Part shown: positions 1 to 10,103 of the stretch, piece by piece | How positions within the stretch are numbered: the stretch's first letter is position 1 | Layout: each line of letters begins with the position of its first letter | Source: G963665215 sp963665215 | Lineage (GTDB): Bacteria; Chloroflexota; Dehalococcoidia; Lucifugimonadales; CAUZJF01 | Assembly: GCA_963665215.2 (NCBI GenBank) | Contig: CAXXWW010000006.1 | Coordinates: forward strand, 186,001 to 250,000 | DNA: 64,000 bases | Reading direction: 5' to 3' | The notes under the pieces: generated by a model | Seen by the model: the letters and a program-made list of their open reading frames with translations, nothing else | Told to the model about the DNA's origin: nothing | Database searches by the model: none | Translations under genes and position numbers: made by a program

Positions 1-217
1 GGAGTTGGTTGAATATGGCGGAGATAGAGATCGGTGTGCTGGCTCGACAGTGCCTGGACCGACGGATTGCCAATCAAGACATCCTGCGCGGCGAGGTCAA
101 TGCTTGGCAGAATCAACGCAACCGGGATGTGATACGAGTGGATTGGCGCTTCACTACCGAGGATGCGCGCATCAAGCTAAAGTCACTCTACCCATCAATA
201 CAAAAACGTTGAACCAC
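1..217 (+). mobile_element. IS630-family element, 3' end only (copy A, cut by the window edge)
   Basis: The sequence matches the last ~217 bases of the complete IS630 copies at 5422-6658 and 26085-27321. The outer end reads GTTGAACCAC before a TA at 218-219, as expected for the TA target duplication of the IS630/Tc1 group. The left part lies outside the window. Confidence 0.93.
3..212 (+). CDS. IS630 transposase, C-terminal fragment (partial at window edge)
   Basis: About 69 C-terminal residues of the IS630 DDE transposase, read in the frame starting at base 3 and ending in IQKR. They equal the end of the transposase in the two complete copies, including the GSWLNMAEIEI segment that carries the last catalytic Glu in this family. 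Only the window edge truncates it. Confidence 0.9.
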   Translation, partial: SWLNMAEIEIGVLARQCLDRRIANQDILRGEVNAWQNQRNRDVIRVDWRFTTEDARIKLKSLYPSIQKR

Positions 218-642
218 TAGTCGTCCCCTGTACCCACCCAGCCGCCTTGGGAGATGTCTATCATTACGCCGTCGGGCCCGCTGTATTTTAGCTCGACGTT
301 GCGCCCTCCGTGTCCCTCCGCCATGTTGGACTTGAGCGCGGCGTTGATCTCGCTCATGGGATGCGAGTCAGCCTTCCGCAGCCGGGCGTCGGCGTCGCCC
401 GCGTCGTCGACCTGAAACCCGATGTGGTGGATGCCGCTGTAGGCCGTGCCAAACTCGCCCGCCACCGTCTCATTCTTGAACCGCAGAATCGCGATGTTGA
501 CGTTGCCGTCGCTCAAGTGATAGCCCTCTGCATTCTCGCCGCTGGCCTTGCCGACTATCTTGAGGTCGAACACCTCTGTGTAGAACTTGGCCGTCTTCTC
601 GGGGTCCTGCGTCGCGATGGCTATGTGTTTGATCTTGGCCAT
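217..642 (-). CDS. VOC (glyoxalase/bleomycin-resistance fold) family protein
   Basis: A 141-residue single-domain vicinal-oxygen-chelate protein. It opens with KIKHIAIATQDPEKTAKFYTE, the usual first beta-alpha unit with its metal-ligand His. A second His region (SGIHHIGFQVDD) lies near residue 75 and the final strand reads VELKYSGPDGVMIDI. Such proteins act on small molecules through a bound divalent metal; the substrate cannot be told. The start is ATG after a good AGAGGAG site. The stop codon is TA of the IS630 target duplication plus the first base of the element, so the insertion supplied the stop and may have removed a few C-terminal residues. The core fold looks complete. Confidence 0.88.
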   Translation of the reverse strand: MAKIKHIAIATQDPEKTAKFYTEVFDLKIVGKASGENAEGYHLSDGNVNIAILRFKNETVAGEFGTAYSGIHHIGFQVDDAGDADARLRKADSHPMSEINAALKSNMAEGHGGRNVELKYSGPDGVMIDISQGGWVGTGDD

Positions 643-1012
643 ATTTCTCCTCTGTGATTGTGTTCCGCCTCTCGGTCCGTCCGCCAGGTTGGTGTCCGAA
701 GTCCACTATAGGGGCCGCCTCCGGGGGTGTCAATCTGGACTTTCCGGCCCGGCCGGCCCCGAAGTTGCGGCCCAGCACGCCCGTAGCCACCGTGCCCCAG
801 GGGCCGCGTGCAGTTCCATAAGTCGGCTGAAAACATTTGGTGGATGGAGGATACATACGCATGAGCGGTCTGAAGTGGTCCGAAGGTAGACGAGCGCATG
901 TCTCCTATAGCAGTACGTTGTGCGGTTGACAGTGTGTCATGCCGTAGGTACTATTCGGCTCATCGCTGATTGGCGCCGCGTCGAAGTCCAACACCGACAA
1001 GGGTGACGAACG
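643..1012. other. Intergenic region with divergent upstream sequences
   Basis: It separates the VOC gene (minus) from the giant kinase gene (plus). No convincing gene is seen. The right half holds the kinase promoter at 926-954. Confidence 0.6.
926..954 (+). promoter_or_regulatory. Sigma-70-type promoter of the kinase gene
   Basis: TTGACA (926-931), a 17-base spacer and TACTAT (949-954). Transcription would start near 961, giving a leader of ~52 bases that contains an AAGGGTGA ribosome site before the GTG start at 1013. Confidence 0.7.
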
Positions 1013-2077
1013 GTGGAATCCTTACTGGAGGGTAGCAGGCTCGGCCGCTACCGTGTGATCGAGCAGATCGGCCGTGGCGGCATGGCCAGCGTGTTCAGGG
1101 CCCACGACCCCGAGCACGACCGGCACGTCGCCATCAAGGTCGTGCCCTCCTACCGCCCGGACGACCAGGCCTTCGTCGATCGGTTCAGCCAGGAGGCCAA
1201 GGCGGTCTTCGCCCTCGACCACCCCAACATCATCAAGTTCTACGATTTCGGGGAGGACAAGGGCTTCTCCTACATCGTCATGGAGTACGTGACGGGGGGC
1301 ACCCTAGAGGACCGCCTCAAAGACAGGTTGCCCCTGGCCGAGGTCCTTGAGCTGATAACTCCCCTGGCCGACGCCCTGGACTACGGGCACGGCCAGGGCA
1401 TTGTGCACCGGGATATCAAGCCGACCAACGTGCTCCTGACGGGGGACGGCAGGCCCATACTCTCCGACTACGGCCTGGCCCGGATGCTCGAATGGAGCGC
1501 CCGCCTGACCCGTTCGCATACGGTGCTGGGCACCCCCGAGTACATGTCTCCCGAGCAGGCCAAGGGCCGGACCGCCGACCGGCGCTCGGACCTGTACTCC
1601 CTGGGCATAATGGTCTACGAGATGCTGCTGGGCCGGACCCCTTTCCGCGCCGACGCGCCCCTCGAGACGCTCATGGCCCACGTGCATGAGGCCGTTCCTT
1701 CTCCCTCCAGCATAGACCCGAATGTGGGGCCGAGGCTGGAATCCGCCCTGCTCAGAGCCCTGGCCAAGAACCCCGACGAGCGGTACCAGAGCGCCGGGGA
1801 GCTTGTGCAGGACCTGGCCTCGGTGCTGGAGGTGTCGGAGGCCGAGTTCGAAGAGCGGCCCACCCTGATGCAGCCCGAGGCCGCGCTTGCCGCAGCCGGG
1901 CCACCGGCTGCGGCGGAGGAAGAGCGGCGCATCCGGACGACCGAGTTCCGCCGCATCGTCGTCGGGGCTGTGCGGGCGGGATGGGGGAGGCCCAGGGCCG
2001 TCGCCCTTGGGACCTTTGTTATCGCGGGCGTGGTGGCCGCGACCCTCTTTGGATCTGTGTATAGACCGGGGACATAG
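1013..2077 (+). pseudogene. Membrane Ser/Thr protein kinase, N-terminal fragment (kinase domain and TM segment), cut by IS481
   Basis: A PknB-type eukaryotic-like kinase domain fills residues ~12-270: Gly loop IGRGGMASVF, Lys42 in VAIKV, catalytic HRDIKPTN with Asp134 and Asn139, metal-binding DYG (Asp152) in place of the usual DFG, and GTPEYMSPEQ. A membrane helix follows at ~328-347. The GTG start is supported by AAGGGTGA and a strong promoter. The last residues (VYRPGT) and the stop come from the IS481 end. Removing 2058-3343 and one ATCTG duplication joins this frame to 3349, and removing the IS630 at 5422-6658 joins that to 6661. The result is a 1,620-residue protein with a cytoplasmic kinase and an external sensor region. 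The fragment could still yield a tethered kinase domain. Confidence 0.9.
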
Positions 2078-3343
2078 CTTACACATGTTCGGGGACATGG
2101 TGGACACCATAATAGGCATGACTTCATTACAAGGAGGTGGTCATGCCATGGAAGGAGATGTCCGTTATGTCTCAGAGGAGAGAGTTCGTGGAGCTGGCGC
2201 AGGCTGAAGGCACCAACAAAAGGGGCCTTTGCCGTCGCTTCGGGATCAGCCCTACGACTGGATACAAGTGGCTTGGGCGTTTCCGTGAAGGGAGCGAGGC
2301 AGGCCTGGTCGAGCTGCCGCGGCGGCCTCACTACTCGCCTGCACGTACCCCATCGCAGGTTGAGCAGGCGGTGCTGTCTGCCCGTGCGGCCCATCCGGCC
2401 TGGGGAGCTCGTAAGCTGCGACGGTGGCTTTTGGACCGCAGGGATGTGTTTGAGGCGGACATGCCGGCCCCCAGTACTATCACGGCGATCTTGCGTCGTC
2501 ATGGCCGCATTGACCCCGCCGAGGGGCCCAAGCACCGTTCCTGGCAGCGATTTGAACACCAGGCACCCAACGACCTGTGGCAGATGGACTTCAAAGGCCA
2601 CTTCCCCCTTACCCGAGGACGCTGCCACCCTCTGACTGTTCTGGACGATCACTCTCGGTTTGCCTTGGGGCTGCAGGCCTGCGGTAACGAGCAGGGAGAG
2701 ATGGTGCAACAGCGCCTGACGGCTATCTTCCGGCGCTACGGCCTGCCCAACACAATGTTGATGGACAATGGCTCCCCGTGGGGCCATGACCAAGACCACC
2801 CCTACACACCTTTTACAGTCTGGCTGCTGAGGTTGGGCATCGGAGTCAGTCATGGACGCCCTTATCACCCTCAGACACAGGGAAAAGATGAGCGCTTCCA
2901 CCGAACCATGACCGTTGAAGTGCTGCAGGGGAGCAGCTTCACTGATCTGGCGCACTGCCAGAGAGCCTTCGACCTGTGGCGGGACATCTACAACTTGGAG
3001 CGGCCCCATGACGCCCTTGACCTTGCTACTCCGGCCACCAAGTACCAAGTGAGCCAAAGACTGTTTCCCGAGGTCCTTCCACCCTTGGAGTACGAACCAA
3101 CCGACCTGGTACGCCGTGTTCACGACAAAGGTAGGCTCCAGTTGTTTGGCCGTATCTTCAAGGTACCTAAGGCCTTCAAGGGCATGCCAGTGGCTATTCG
3201 GCCGACAACTGACGATGGAGTCTGGAACGTCTTCTTCGCCACTCATCAAATCGCCCAGCTTGACCTCAGGCACGATGCCTAACATACTCAAATGTGTCCA
3301 CCATGTCTCCGAACACCCGTCCACCATGTGTCCGGTCCATACA
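2058..3343 (+). mobile_element. IS481-family element, copy 1
   Basis: A 1286-base element with ends TGTATAGACCGGGGACAT and (inverted) TGTATGGACCGGACACAT. It is flanked by the 5-base duplication ATCTG at 2053-2057 and 3344-3348. It holds one transposase gene and interrupts the kinase gene just after its membrane helix. Confidence 0.96.
2143..3282 (+). CDS. IS481-family transposase (copy 1)
   Basis: A 379-residue integrase-type transposase. The N-terminal helix-turn-helix includes KRGLCRRFGISPTTGYKWL (residues ~25-45). The rve catalytic core follows with DLWQMDFKGHF (first Asp), LMDNGSPWG (second Asp) and HPQTQGKDERFHRTM (Glu). The C-terminal domain has FGRIFKVPKAFKG. The ATG at 2143 is chosen because AAGGAGGT lies 5-6 bases upstream; an in-frame GTG two codons earlier overlaps that site. 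The protein looks intact and identical in the four copies of this window, so the element is probably recent and active. Confidence 0.96.
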   Translation: MPWKEMSVMSQRREFVELAQAEGTNKRGLCRRFGISPTTGYKWLGRFREGSEAGLVELPRRPHYSPARTPSQVEQAVLSARAAHPAWGARKLRRWLLDRRDVFEADMPAPSTITAILRRHGRIDPAEGPKHRSWQRFEHQAPNDLWQMDFKGHFPLTRGRCHPLTVLDDHSRFALGLQACGNEQGEMVQQRLTAIFRRYGLPNTMLMDNGSPWGHDQDHPYTPFTVWLLRLGIGVSHGRPYHPQTQGKDERFHRTMTVEVLQGSSFTDLAHCQRAFDLWRDIYNLERPHDALDLATPATKYQVSQRLFPEVLPPLEYEPTDLVRRVHDKGRLQLFGRIFKVPKAFKGMPVAIRPTTDDGVWNVFFATHQIAQLDLRHDA

Positions 3344-5444
3344 ATCTGGCGTGGTGGGGACCTCGTCCGCCCCCTCCGGTGCCCCGGAGAAGCTTGCCCC
3401 CGCGCCGCCTGGGCCGGTGGTCGTCGCGGTCGCCCCGGACGCCTCGGCCCAGATCGTTTCCCCTCTGCAGGATGTCACGGTCTACCTGGGCGCGGGCTCC
3501 GTGGGCGAGGCCGTCAGCCTGACGTATCAGGCATTGACCGTCCAGGACATCCCGCCGCTGCCCGAAGGGTACGTCCCCTCCGACAAGGTCTTCGACCTGT
3601 CGGTCAGTGAGGAGGAGGCGTCTGCCGACGGCTCGTACTCGTTCATGAAGCCCGTCAGCATTGCCGTGCGGCTCGACTCTGAGGACGTCGCCCTGGCCCG
3701 CGGCGACGAGTCCAACTTCGTTATCCAGCAGTATCACGCCTCCGACGCCGCGTGGACGCCCCTCCCCACCACGGCCGACTTTGCCGCCTCCGTCGCCCGT
3801 GCCCAGGTGGAGAGTCTGAGCGTGTTCGCCCTCTCTATCAGGTCCGAGCGCGCCACCACCACGCTTCCCGCCCTGCCAACGCCCGTGCCTGAGGTGGCCC
3901 TCACCGCGGTGCCCAGGAGGGGGCCCGGAAGGGAGCAGGCGCCCGCGCTGGAGGTCACCCCGGTCGCCGCCACGACCTCCACGCCCACCGCTACGGCCAC
4001 CGCCACGGCTACCGCTACGCCCCCGCCGGCTCCCACGGCCACGCCGATACCGGAGCCCACGGCGGCGCCGACTCCCACGCCTGCGACGACGGCCAGCAGG
4101 ACACCGACCCCCACCGCCACCCGCAGGCCCACTCCCACGGCTACTCCGCCGGCCGCGGCAACTCCTACCCGTGAGCCCACACCCACGCCTACCGGGACCC
4201 CCACGGCGACCCCCACGCCTACGGCGACGGCCACGCCGGTACCGCTTCCCAACCTGGCCCCCGTCCAGCCCCAGGGCTGGGACGCGCCCCTGGTCGTGTC
4301 GGCGGACCCCGCGATCTCGCAGGCGGTCCCGCCACCCAGCGGTGGCCCCTTCGAAATCTCCAATGAGGGCGTGTTCCTGCACTGGGCCATCGTGAACGAC
4401 TCCGACACCCCGATTACCCAGGCTTTCCAGGTCGGCGTCTCGGTGGACGGAGAGATAGTCCAGACCTTCCCGCTGTCGGCGCTCGGGGCCCAGGAGGTCC
4501 GGCGAACGCTCGGCGCCGGCCTGCACGTCGAGACCGCCGGGCTTCACACCATCGCCCTCGTGGTGGATTTCGACGGCCGCATAGCCGAGAGCGACGAGGG
4601 CGACAACGCCTACGCTATCGAGCTGCTCTGGCAGGAGCCGCCGCTAACGCCTACGCCCACGGCCACCCCGACCGCAACGCGCACACCGAGACCGGTGCAG
4701 GTATTCATACCCCCGCCCCAACCCACGCCCACGCCGCTGCCGCCCGCGCCCACGGCGACGCCCACGGCCACCCCCACGCCGACCGCCACGGCTACACCAT
4801 CATCTGGCACCTCGAGCAAGATATTGTTTGCGTCTGAGCGAGATGGCAACAGCGAGATATACGTTATGGACGCCGACGGCTCCAATCAGACCAGGCTCAC
4901 GACGAGTTCGGAGGAAGATGACGGCCCTGATTGGTCGCCTGACGGTACCAAGATCGTCTTTTACTTCGGCATCGGCAGTGTCCGCGAGATATATGTGATG
5001 GATGCCGACGGTTCCAACCAGGCGCGCCTAACTGACGACGGTGCATATGCCACGTTCCCTGAATGGTCCCCGGACGGCACCAAGATCGCGTTTTCTTCGA
5101 ACAGAGATGGCAACTACGAAATCTACGTCGTGAACGCCGACGGCTCCAACCAGACACGCCTCACCAACGAGCCTGGTGCCGATCAGAGTCCAGCCTGGTC
5201 CCCCGACGGAACCCAGATCGCCTTTTCTGCCCATAGAGACGGCAATGATCAGATCTATGTGATGAATGCCGACGGCTCCAACCAGATCAACGTCTCCAAT
5301 AATTCTCGCACCGAAGCGTACCCCTCCTGGTCGCCTGACGGGACGATGATAGTCTTCCATTCCGTCAGAGACGACCAACTCGAGATCTACTTGATGGACG
5401 CCGATGGCTCCAATCAGACTAGTGGTTCAACGTTTTTGTATTGA
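3294..5444 (+). pseudogene. Giant membrane kinase, middle fragment (extracellular domains and PD40 propeller blades)
   Basis: Gene sequence proper begins at 3349; the first 18 codons are IS481 end. In order: a beta-rich domain ending SLSVFALSI (~residues 365-510 of the repaired protein); a long Thr/Pro/Ala linker of PTPTAT type; a CARDB-like adhesion domain (~655-780); a second Thr-Pro linker; then TolB/PD40 blades with the signature IYVMDADGSNQ and SPDGTKI. Five blades lie here and the sixth lies beyond the IS630 element. The frame breaks at the TA duplication (5420-5421). High Thr-Pro content and propellers suggest a cell-surface sensor or wall-spanning stalk linked to the cytoplasmic kinase. 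Confidence 0.87.
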
Positions 5445-6658
5445 TGGGTAGAGTGACTTTAGCTTGATGCGCGCATCCTCGGTAGTGAAGCGCCAATCCA
5501 CTCGTATCACATCCCGGTTGCGTTGATTCTGCCAAGCATTGACCTCGCCGCGCAGGATGTCTTGATTGGCAATCCGTCGGTCCAGGCACTGTCGAGCCAG
5601 CACACCGATCTCTATCTCCGCCATATTCAACCAACTCCCGTGTTTGGGAGTGTAGTGTATCTCCAGTCGCTCAGCTATACGCCTCGCCTCAGCAGGCTCG
5701 AATGCCTCGTATAGCGAGGACAGCTTGTGAGTGTTGAGATTGTCCATTACCAGCACGATCCGGTCTCTGTCAGGGTAGTCCTCGTCGACCAGTTCCTTTA
5801 TCACATGCGCCCAGTCCACCTTCGTGCGACGCTCTCTGACCTCGACTCGGCGCCATCCGTCCAACGGTGCAAACAGCATGAACAGGCTGCTCACTCCATT
5901 GCGCTCGTATTCGTAGTCGTATGCCGCCGATAAGCCGGGCGCTGCGGGACGCGGCACTCGCGTCTCCTTGACTTGCTGTTTGCTCGTCTCATCCATGCAC
6001 ACCAGAACCTCATTCCCATCGTACGGCCGTTGGTAGACCTCCAGTACGTCTTCCATCGCGCACACAAACTCCGCGCTCTGACCGGGCGGGATGCACCAAC
6101 TCTGCTTCAGCCACGGCTTCAGTTCGTTTTTTTTTAAGCGCCTGGCGAACCGTCTCGGTGCTAATGGTCCCGACTATCTCACACTCGACCAACTGGTCAG
6201 CCAACAGCTTCAGGGTCCAACTGGCACGCCCCTCCGGCGGTTCCCCGCAGGCCATCGCTATCAACCGTGCTTCACCTTCGCCGTCCAGTCTCTTTTGACG
6301 CCGACGCAGTTGCTTTTTGCGATTCAGCGCAGACTCGACCCCCTCCTCCACACAGCGCTTGCGTATTCGCTCGACCGTTGACTGTCCCACACCGAGCGCG
6401 CTGGTGATGTCCGCGTCCTTCATTCCCCCGTCCGAGCGTGACTCATCGCTCATCAGCAGAATGCGCGCATGGGTCTGTTTGTACGCCGCAGCCCGACCGC
6501 GTGAGACCAAGGCGTTGAGTTCCTGTTGTTCGTCGGTAGTCAGTCTGATACGGTACTTCTTGGTAGACATCATGGTTCCTCCTCGGTTCAACGTTACGAT
6601 TGAACCCCCAAGAGGAACAATGACTATCATGGTATTCATTTCAATGATGTTGGACCAC
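5422..6658 (-). mobile_element. IS630-family element, copy B
   Basis: Ends GTGGTTCAACG and (inverted) GTGGTCCAACA, flanked by the TA target duplications at 5420-5421 and 6659-6660. Excising it with one TA restores NQT-RLT across the kinase propeller in frame. Confidence 0.96.
5427..6573 (-). CDS. IS630 transposase in two overlapping frames (slippage at a run of nine T/A), copy B
   Basis: The first frame starts with ATG at 6573 after GAGGAGG and encodes an HTH half (TTDEQQELNAL, GVGQSTVERIRKRC). It ends at 6010. The second frame (5427-6065) encodes the DDE half: VCMDE, VLVMDNLNTHK and GSWLNMAEIE. A nine-base homopolymer (6127-6135; A9 on the coding strand) lies where the frames must meet. A net +1 change there gives KKNELKPW...CIPPGQSAEFVCAMED, continuous with IS630 transposases of ~380 residues. 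Because the complete second copy carries the same A9, this is probably programmed slippage, not decay. Confidence 0.85.
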
Positions 6659-6660
6659 TA

Positions 6661-8405
6661 GGCTCACGAGCAACTCAGCCAGCGATAATTCCCCTGATTG
6701 GTCACCTGATGGCGCCAAGATCGCTTTTGCCTCCAACAGAGATGGCAATTACGAGATCTACGTCATGAACGCCGACGGAACCAACCAGACCCGCCTCACC
6801 AACAACGCGGTGACTGAGTATGCTCCCGTCTTCTCCCCTGCCGTGTTCCCGGCGACCCCAACGCCAACGCCCACGGCCACCCCCACGCCGACGGCTACGC
6901 CGACGCCCACGCCGACGGCCACGCCTACGCCCACTGTCAGCGCGACGCAGTTCACGAGCCCAGTGAGGCTCGCGTTTGACGGCGCCTTCATATGGGTCGG
7001 GGACGATACCGAGCGGACCCTCAAGAAGGTCGACCCGTCGTCAGGAAACGTGGTCCTGGAGACCGAGGACCTGGGCGGCCGGACCGGCAACGGCCTCCTG
7101 TTCGATGGGTCCGCGATCTGGGTGGGTACGGCCGCGACCGACGGGATCAAGAAGATTCGCCCGTCCGACGGCGGGGTGCTCTGCAGTATCACCACGGGCC
7201 CCGGACCCAACGTTCTGGCATACGACGGCACTGTCATTTGGGTCGGCAACACCGCCCTCGGTTCATCGGACTCGGTCACAAGGGTCAGGGCGTCCGACTG
7301 CGCCGTCGTCGGTAGCACCACAGTCAGGGATGGCCCTCATTTCGGGGCGCTCGACAGGACAGGGTCTCTTTGGGTCGCCAATTCAGATAGCCGCGACGTC
7401 CAGGAGTTGGACTCATCTGGGGTGGTGGTCCGCACGATACCTGTGGCGACTCTGCCCCTGGGCACTGTGTGGGTCGACGACAGCATATGGGTTGCCAGCA
7501 GGGAGTCCAACCTCCTGACAGAGATCAGGGCATCCAACGGACAGGTTCTCGCGACGGTATTCATCGCGGGCAACCCGGAGCACCTGGGCTACGATGGCGC
7601 CAACCTGTGGGTCTCGCTGCGAACTGCGGGTCAAGTGGCCAAGTTGGACAAGTCGAGCGGCGCAGTGCTCGCGACCTTCGATGTGGGAGCCCTCCCTGAA
7701 GGGATTGCGTCCGACGGGTCCAACATCTGGGTTGCCAACAGCGCGGACGGCACCCTCACCAAACTGGCTGGCGTAGCGCAGGGCGTGTTTGTCACCGCGC
7801 CTCAATTGGGACCGGCCCCCACCCCCACGCCAACCGCCACTCCCACGCCAACGCCCACGCCAACGCCGGTGCCCACGCCTACCGCGACCGCGACCCCCAC
7901 GCCGTCTGCAACGGTCGACGGGCTTAACGGCGCCCTCTCGGTGACGGTTAGCCCGGACGGAAAACATCTCTACGCCGCAGGTCAGAGCGACGACGCGGTG
8001 GCGGTGTTCAGCCGGGACTCGACTACGGGCGCCCTCACCTTCGTGGAGGTCCAGAGGGACGGCGTGGGAGGCGTCGACGGGCTTTTAGAAGCCCACTGGG
8101 TGACGGTCAGCCCGGACGGAAAACACCTCTACGCCGCCGGTCAATTGGACGATGCGGTGGCGGTGTTCAGCCGGGACTCGACGACGGGCGCCCTCACCTT
8201 CGTGGAGGTCCACAAGGACGGCGCCCCTGCCTCAGCGACCGCAGCGCCGCCGGTCGGGAGGCCCGAAGCGCAGGTGGTCTCGGCCCAGGCCGTTTTTCTG
8301 GGTATGGCCGGGCTCATGGTGGCGTTGCTCTTCTGGGGGTCGCGGCGGACCGCCGGAGCGCGGAGCCGCCGTGGAGTCGCGTTCGGCCAGAATCCTAGCC
8401 GGTAG
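6661..8405 (+). pseudogene. Giant membrane kinase, C-terminal fragment (last PD40 blade, second and third propeller-like regions, TM tail)
   Basis: Continues the kinase gene after the IS630. It opens with the sixth PD40 blade (SPDGAKIAFASNRDGNYEIY), then a Thr-Pro linker. An NHL/YVTN-like region follows (~1140-1425 of the repaired protein) with repeating DGxxIWVG motifs. After another Thr-Pro linker come two lactonase-like repeats (VTVSPDGKHLYAAGQ). A hydrophobic helix near the end (VFLGMAGLMVALLFWG) precedes a short Arg-rich tail, so the external part seems anchored at both ends. The two VSPDGKHLYAAG units are near-identical, suggesting recent duplication. In its present context the fragment has no start of its own. 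Confidence 0.85.
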
Positions 8406-8526
8406 CATCACCGCCCCGCGGCCCCTCGCCGAACCCCCTCGACGGTAGCTGAATCTAAGCATACGGTATCTTCCGTATAGGGCCATGACCGGTCACTCGT
8501 GGCCGCACCCCCGAAAGGAGACGAAT

Positions 8527-9930
8527 TTGACGCAGGTTGTCAAGCGAGACGCCGACTATATCTTCTACGAGCTCACCCGGAGCGTGTGTCCCAAGTGTCT
8601 GGACACCATAGACGCCCAGATTCTACTGAAGGACGGGCGGGTAATCATGCGCAAGAGGTGTGGGACGCACGGCTGGTTCGAGTCGCTGCTGAGCTCCGAC
8701 GCCGACATGTACCTCAGCTCGCTGCGCTACAACAAGCCCGGCACCATGCCCCTGGGCTATAGCACCGAGGTGGTGGACGGCTTTCCAAAGGACTGCGGCC
8801 TATGCCCGGAGCACAAGCAGCACACCTGCCTGGGGATCATCGAGGTCAACAGCCACTGCAACCTGGACTGCCCAATCTGCTTCGCGGACGCTCAGCCGGG
8901 GTTCAGCCTGTCCATGGCCCAGGTGGAGCGGATGCTCGACCGCTTTGTCGAGCTCGAGGGTGACCCGGAGGTTGTGCAGTTCAGTGGCGGCGAGCCCACG
9001 ATTCACCCCGACATCCTGCCGATGCTGCGGCTGGCCAAGGATAAGGGGATCAAGGTCGTGATGCTGAATACCAACGGCATCCGCATCGCCAGGGACGACC
9101 GGTTCCTGTCCGGTCTGGCCGACGTGGGCGCCACGATATACCTTCAGTTCGACGGCTTTTCCGCTCAGACGCACCAGGCCCTACGTGGCAAGGACCTTCT
9201 GAAGACCAAACTGAAGGCCCTGGACAGGCTGGCCGAGGCCGGGATGGACGTGGTGCTCGTGCCGGCTATCGAAAAGGGCGTCAACCACGACGAGCTCGGC
9301 GACATAGTCAAGTTTGGAATCGAGCATCCCAGCGTCAACGGCATAGCGTTTCAGCCGGTCACACACTCGGGAAGGTACATGGACTTCGACCCCCTGGACC
9401 GCGAGACGGTCGCCGACGTCATCCACGGCATAGCGGCGCAGACTGACGGCATGTTCGTGGAGAGCGATTTCGTGCCCGTGCCCTGCTGCCACCCCACCTG
9501 TCGGTCGGCCACCTACGCCTACGTCGAGGACGGACAGGTGACACCTCTCCCCAGGATAGTCGATGTGGACAAGTACCTGGACTACTTCACCAACCGTACC
9601 TTTCCGGAGATACGGCCTGAGATTCTCGAGGCGTTGGAGGGCCTGTGGTCGGCGTCGTCGGTGCCGGGGACGGACTCGATGGCGCAGCGATTCGACTGTG
9701 CGGCCTGCAACCTCTCATTCTCCAGCGAGACCGACTACCTCAAAACGCACGTGTTCACCATCGTGGTGCAGGGGTTCGCCGACGCGTACACCCTGGACCT
9801 CAAGGCGCTCATGAAGTGCTGCATCGGCGAGCTGATACCCGACGGGCGGATTATCCCCTTCTGCGCCTACAACACCGTGGGCTACCGGGAGAAGGTACGC
9901 TCGGCCCTGACCGCCGGCGAGATGGGCTAG
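8527..9930 (+). CDS. Radical SAM protein of the tetraether-lipid-synthase (Tes/MJ0619-like) type
   Basis: 467 residues. The radical-SAM cluster motif is CNLDCPIC (C-x3-C-x2-C) near residue 105, followed by QFSGGEPTIHPD and LNTNGIR. The Cys-rich N-terminal region (VCPKCLDTIDA, KRCGTHGWF, CGLCPEHKQHTC) and the C-terminal Cys groups (CCHPTC, CAACN, CCIGE) are the layout of the MJ0619/Tes family, whose archaeal member joins lipid tails into tetraethers. The family match is from memory of its motifs; the substrate here is unknown. The TTG at 8527 is preferred because AAAGGAGA sits 6 bases upstream; an ATG at 8485 lacks such a site. It appears monocistronic. Confidence 0.82.
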   Translation: MTQVVKRDADYIFYELTRSVCPKCLDTIDAQILLKDGRVIMRKRCGTHGWFESLLSSDADMYLSSLRYNKPGTMPLGYSTEVVDGFPKDCGLCPEHKQHTCLGIIEVNSHCNLDCPICFADAQPGFSLSMAQVERMLDRFVELEGDPEVVQFSGGEPTIHPDILPMLRLAKDKGIKVVMLNTNGIRIARDDRFLSGLADVGATIYLQFDGFSAQTHQALRGKDLLKTKLKALDRLAEAGMDVVLVPAIEKGVNHDELGDIVKFGIEHPSVNGIAFQPVTHSGRYMDFDPLDRETVADVIHGIAAQTDGMFVESDFVPVPCCHPTCRSATYAYVEDGQVTPLPRIVDVDKYLDYFTNRTFPEIRPEILEALEGLWSASSVPGTDSMAQRFDCAACNLSFSSETDYLKTHVFTIVVQGFADAYTLDLKALMKCCIGELIPDGRIIPFCAYNTVGYREKVRSALTAGEMG

Positions 9931-10103
9931 CCCTTTACCGGCTGGATCACGGCCGCCAACCCCTCACTCCCTGAGTCACGACCAGTCCCCCCTCACTCCC
10001 TAGAGCGAAGCGAAGGGCCTGGGGAGGGGTCGCCCCTCTCGCCAGTTTGCGCCCCCAAGATTCTTTCTCCCGACACGTCGGGACAGAGCCCCGTCCCGAG
10101 CTT
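9931..10103. repeat. Intergenic dispersed-repeat sequence next to IS481 copy 2
   Basis: GC-rich short repeats of the CTCACTCCCTAGAGCGAAGC and CCGACACGTCGGGACAGAG type, no gene. The last bases (GAGCTT) do not match the other side of IS481 copy 2, but on the other strand read AAGCTCGGGAC. That is the natural continuation of the left flank of copy 4 (CGACAAGCTC). Confidence 0.6.

Noticed and set aside
1887..2207. Frames running across the kinase/IS481 junction as fusion genes
   Set aside because: They combine IS end sequence with other frames of the kinase and have no start signal.
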